From Hofstenia miamia (taxonomy: Eukaryota; Xenacoelomorpha; Acoela), in assembly GCA_004352715.1 (NCBI GenBank), contig SCFE01000002.1:2910644-2974643 (forward strand): a stretch of DNA of 64,000 nucleotides. The letters run 5' to 3'. Under the pieces are notes generated by a model, which saw nothing but the letters and a program-made list of their open reading frames with translations, was not told where the DNA came from and made no database searches. Positions 62,031 through 64,000 of this stretch are shown here, piece by piece. The translations under genes were made by a program, and so were the position numbers. How positions within the stretch are numbered: the stretch's first letter is position 1; the number at the start of each line of letters is the position of its first letter.

Positions 62031-62393
62031 TGATAAAATCAAAACAAAATTCAATATACAAATGTTTTTCATATTTCATTTTCTGAATTGCTGGCTTCTT
62101 CACATTGCTTTCGTTATAATATCTAATAATATTATTTGAAATTTTTAAATGCTTTTAATTACTAAATTGTGCTGTACTCTATGACTAATACTAAGTATTT
62201 TTAAGCATAGTTATCTTGTTGAAATTAATACTTCGATGAAGTATATTAAACTATTTTTGTTTTGTTAGTTGCTCAAATTGGCTAAAATACATACTGAATA
62301 AATTTTCATATTGGAAAAAGTTTCAAAGGATGTGCTCAGATTTATGACAAATAAAGATATTTAAATGGTTGTTTGATTTCTCAAAGATTAAGT

Positions 62394-62399
62394 TTTATT
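62394..62399 (-). terminator. Poly(A) signal of peptide gene copy 2
   Basis: AATAAA on the minus strand, 49 nt after the stop, as in copy 1. Confidence 0.65.
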
Positions 62400-62448
62400 T
62401 TAACTAATAAAATATTTACAAATGCTTAAGTTTAATATCATAGTATCG

Positions 62449-62598
62449 TTAATGATGGCGTCTAAGAAGCGAATCTCCTGCCATTCTCTTTTCCATGATA
62501 TGCTCTCTATTCGCCAATATGTCTTCTGCATTATTAGCGGCAGCGAAAGTCATCAAAAAGATGGCAACTAAGAATGTGAGAATTGTAGTGTATTTCAT
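62449..62598 (-). CDS. Small secreted peptide precursor, copy 2 (49 aa)
   Basis: Minus-strand ATG at 62598, TAA at 62449, same length as copy 1 at 45160-45309. The signal peptide (residues 1-21) is identical. In the predicted mature part two residues differ: Gln33 to His and Glu37 to Lys. The second change turns EER into EKR, creating a Lys-Arg pair before MAGDSLLRRHH, a possible dibasic processing site absent from copy 1. I see no synonymous difference in the 150 nt. The 5' flank (conserved TTATGTTTTAATTCCCTCGT at 62690-62709) and poly(A) signal are conserved. Function unknown. Confidence 0.75.
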   Translation of the reverse strand: MKYTTILTFLVAIFLMTFAAANNAEDILANREHIMEKRMAGDSLLRRHH

Positions 62599-62860
62599 TT
62601 CGCGTCTTAAGAACTATGATATTTTCTTGCTGTTGAATTCTTTCTTTGTTGCGATTGAAGTAGTCAACCTTCGATCTATTTGCTTTGGATTATGTTTTAA
62701 TTCCCTCGTTTTAATTTCCTACACATATTTGAAATTACATTGTTATCGTTAACTTTAATGTTTGAAAATACACAACTTAATATTTCTTATTGTTTAAGCA
62801 TTGTCTCCATTGATAGTTTCAAGATTTCAATGTTTACCTAATTAGAGTTTTTTATGTTAT

Positions 62861-63205
62861 CAAATTTAATTCTCGTTCATCGAAATATCTACCTTTTAAA
62901 TCTCTTTTAATTTATAAATCAAAATCATCCCATAATTCGTTTTTCGTATCATTCCTCTTGCTAATTTCATATTTCAAAATCTAGATAGTGATCTTGGGGT
63001 ACGTCTTTCTAAATTTAAATGTAATCCTAACTTTTCTTCTAAATTCTTTGCTTTCCACTGAAACCTTATGTAAAGTTAATCTTCTTCCATTCTGCAATTA
63101 TCACAAAAAACCTTAGTTCCTCTGGAATTTTCACTATTTTGTTTAATTTTGTTTTTGTATTTACCCCTTAAGAATAAAATCCATTAATATTATTATTATC
63201 ATTTA

Positions 63206-63238
<33 letters not shown>

Positions 63239-63240
63239 TT
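62861..63240 (+). mobile_element. LINE 3' fragment inserted in the duplicated block
   Basis: A segment present here and at 45572-45844 is absent from the related copy at about 46070, which shows an empty site. It ends AAGAATAAAATCCATTAATA followed by (ATT)n (63186-63237), the LINE-tail form seen at 50400 and 56390. No RT motif is recognisable in the short body. Confidence 0.6.
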
Positions 63241-63913
63241 TAAGTCATCAATGGTTATCTTTGATGATCATGTCTTTGCTAAAAAGCCCTAGAAAAGATT
63301 TTTGGAAGTATTTAATTGGAAAGTTTGTAATTGAAGGTATTTGTTCGAAGTACTTTCCTTACCAATGTCTACAATAGTATTTTGTTAGTTATATTAATTG
63401 TATTATATGTTTTGTGTCTATAGTGGTTTTGTTTTATTCATGCAATTAATCAAAATATTATCCTACATTTCAAATATTCTATATGATTTGCTATTAAATT
63501 TAAGTAGAAAACAAAGCCCAAGAAAACCAATGATTATAGGAACTAAAAATATGAAAAAAGCTCACTTACGTCAAATTGTGCATCAATTTTTTCATGTATT
63601 CCCAAAATTAAAAAAATTTATGGGGCCCAGGTTGGAAAATTGTCATTTGCAAAGAACAAGTGACCAATTGAAAATTCATGCGGCATTAATCAGAAGATAT
63701 AGCCTAGTTGCACTTTTGATACGTAGGGGAGAGTGGGGTGCACAGGGACAAATTTTATTTTTTGGCTATAATTAATTAATGGCAAATGTCATATAATTCA
63801 TATTTTGCATCAACAAAAACTTCTTATGTGCAAATATGTTAAATATAAAATAATTTACTAATATGATAAATTATGATTGATAATTCAACTTTAAATAAAA
63901 TTTAAAACGATCC

Positions 63914-64000
63914 CAGTGCAGGAGCGTACGCAGGATTTTCTGACGGGGGGACATCATCGTCATTACCCAATGCGGGGCGAAGCCCCCCGAAAATTTTTGA
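63914..64000. mobile_element. Left end of a DNA transposon, cut by the window end
   Basis: CAGTGCAGGAGCGTACGCAG then GATTTTCTGACGGGGGGAC is the usual look of short-TIR animal DNA elements with a G block, and similar to the MITE at 18361-18620. The other end lies outside the window. GCGGGGCGAAGCCCCCCG near the end is a GC-rich inverted repeat. Confidence 0.45.

Larger units (their letters stand above)
62036..63240. repeat. Segmental duplication, copy 2 (with peptide gene)
   Basis: Collinear with 44745-45844. From about 62330 to 63132 the two differ at few positions. It continues with sequence matching 46090-46200 (63240-63330) and 47185-47380 (63527-63725), so the ancestral block was about 1.7-2.6 kb. 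It lies 17.3 kb from copy 1, in the same orientation. Confidence 0.85.

Noticed and set aside
1-64000. CRISPR array, tRNA or rRNA genes
   Set aside because: No regularly spaced direct repeats with unique spacers. No cloverleaf with the GGTTCGA-type T-arm could be recognised; I cannot run a covariance search, so cryptic tRNAs or snRNAs are not excluded.

Overview
This is a window of an AT-rich animal nuclear genome. It shows a multi-exon gene with GT-AG introns, AATAAA signals and many LINE, Penelope-like, Tc1/mariner, Mutator-like and hAT-like relics. There is no operon structure, no CRISPR array and no prokaryotic gene. The species cannot be fixed from the sequence. Introns of 39-44 nt, LINE tails made of (ATT)n and strong AT bias suggest an invertebrate such as a tunicate or hydrozoan, which is inference. 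The assembly is draft quality: there are N gaps, and at several N positions the sequence restarts with a copy of what preceded it.

Layout. 1-10043: two degenerate LINE remnants, then a cluster of ~400-bp inverted-repeat elements with 9-bp target-site duplications, the last one ending 82 bp before a gene. 10126-31039 (+): one gene of 20 exons that I assembled by hand, encoding a ~701-residue DUF4795 protein of the QRICH2 type (sperm flagellum). Its introns hold several small DNA transposons. 32-44 kb: a graveyard of minus-strand retroelements (Penelope-like with GIY-YIG, LINEs with AP-type or restriction-like endonuclease, a gypsy-type integrase). 44.7-47.4 kb and 62.0-63.7 kb: a segmental duplication, each copy carrying a complete minus-strand gene for a 49-residue secreted peptide. 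47.2-58.7 kb: assembly duplication, LINE pieces, a Tc1-like element nested in a LINE, and two oppositely oriented copies of one LINE family. 59-62 kb: no recognised gene. The window ends inside another DNA transposon.

The two most interesting signals are: (1) in the QRICH2-like gene, two adjacent phase-compatible exons, each with a CxSCD motif, separated by only 13 nt that read as a complete GTACGT...TTTTAG intron; (2) the duplicated small secreted-peptide gene, whose two copies differ in the coding sequence only by two amino-acid-changing substitutions.
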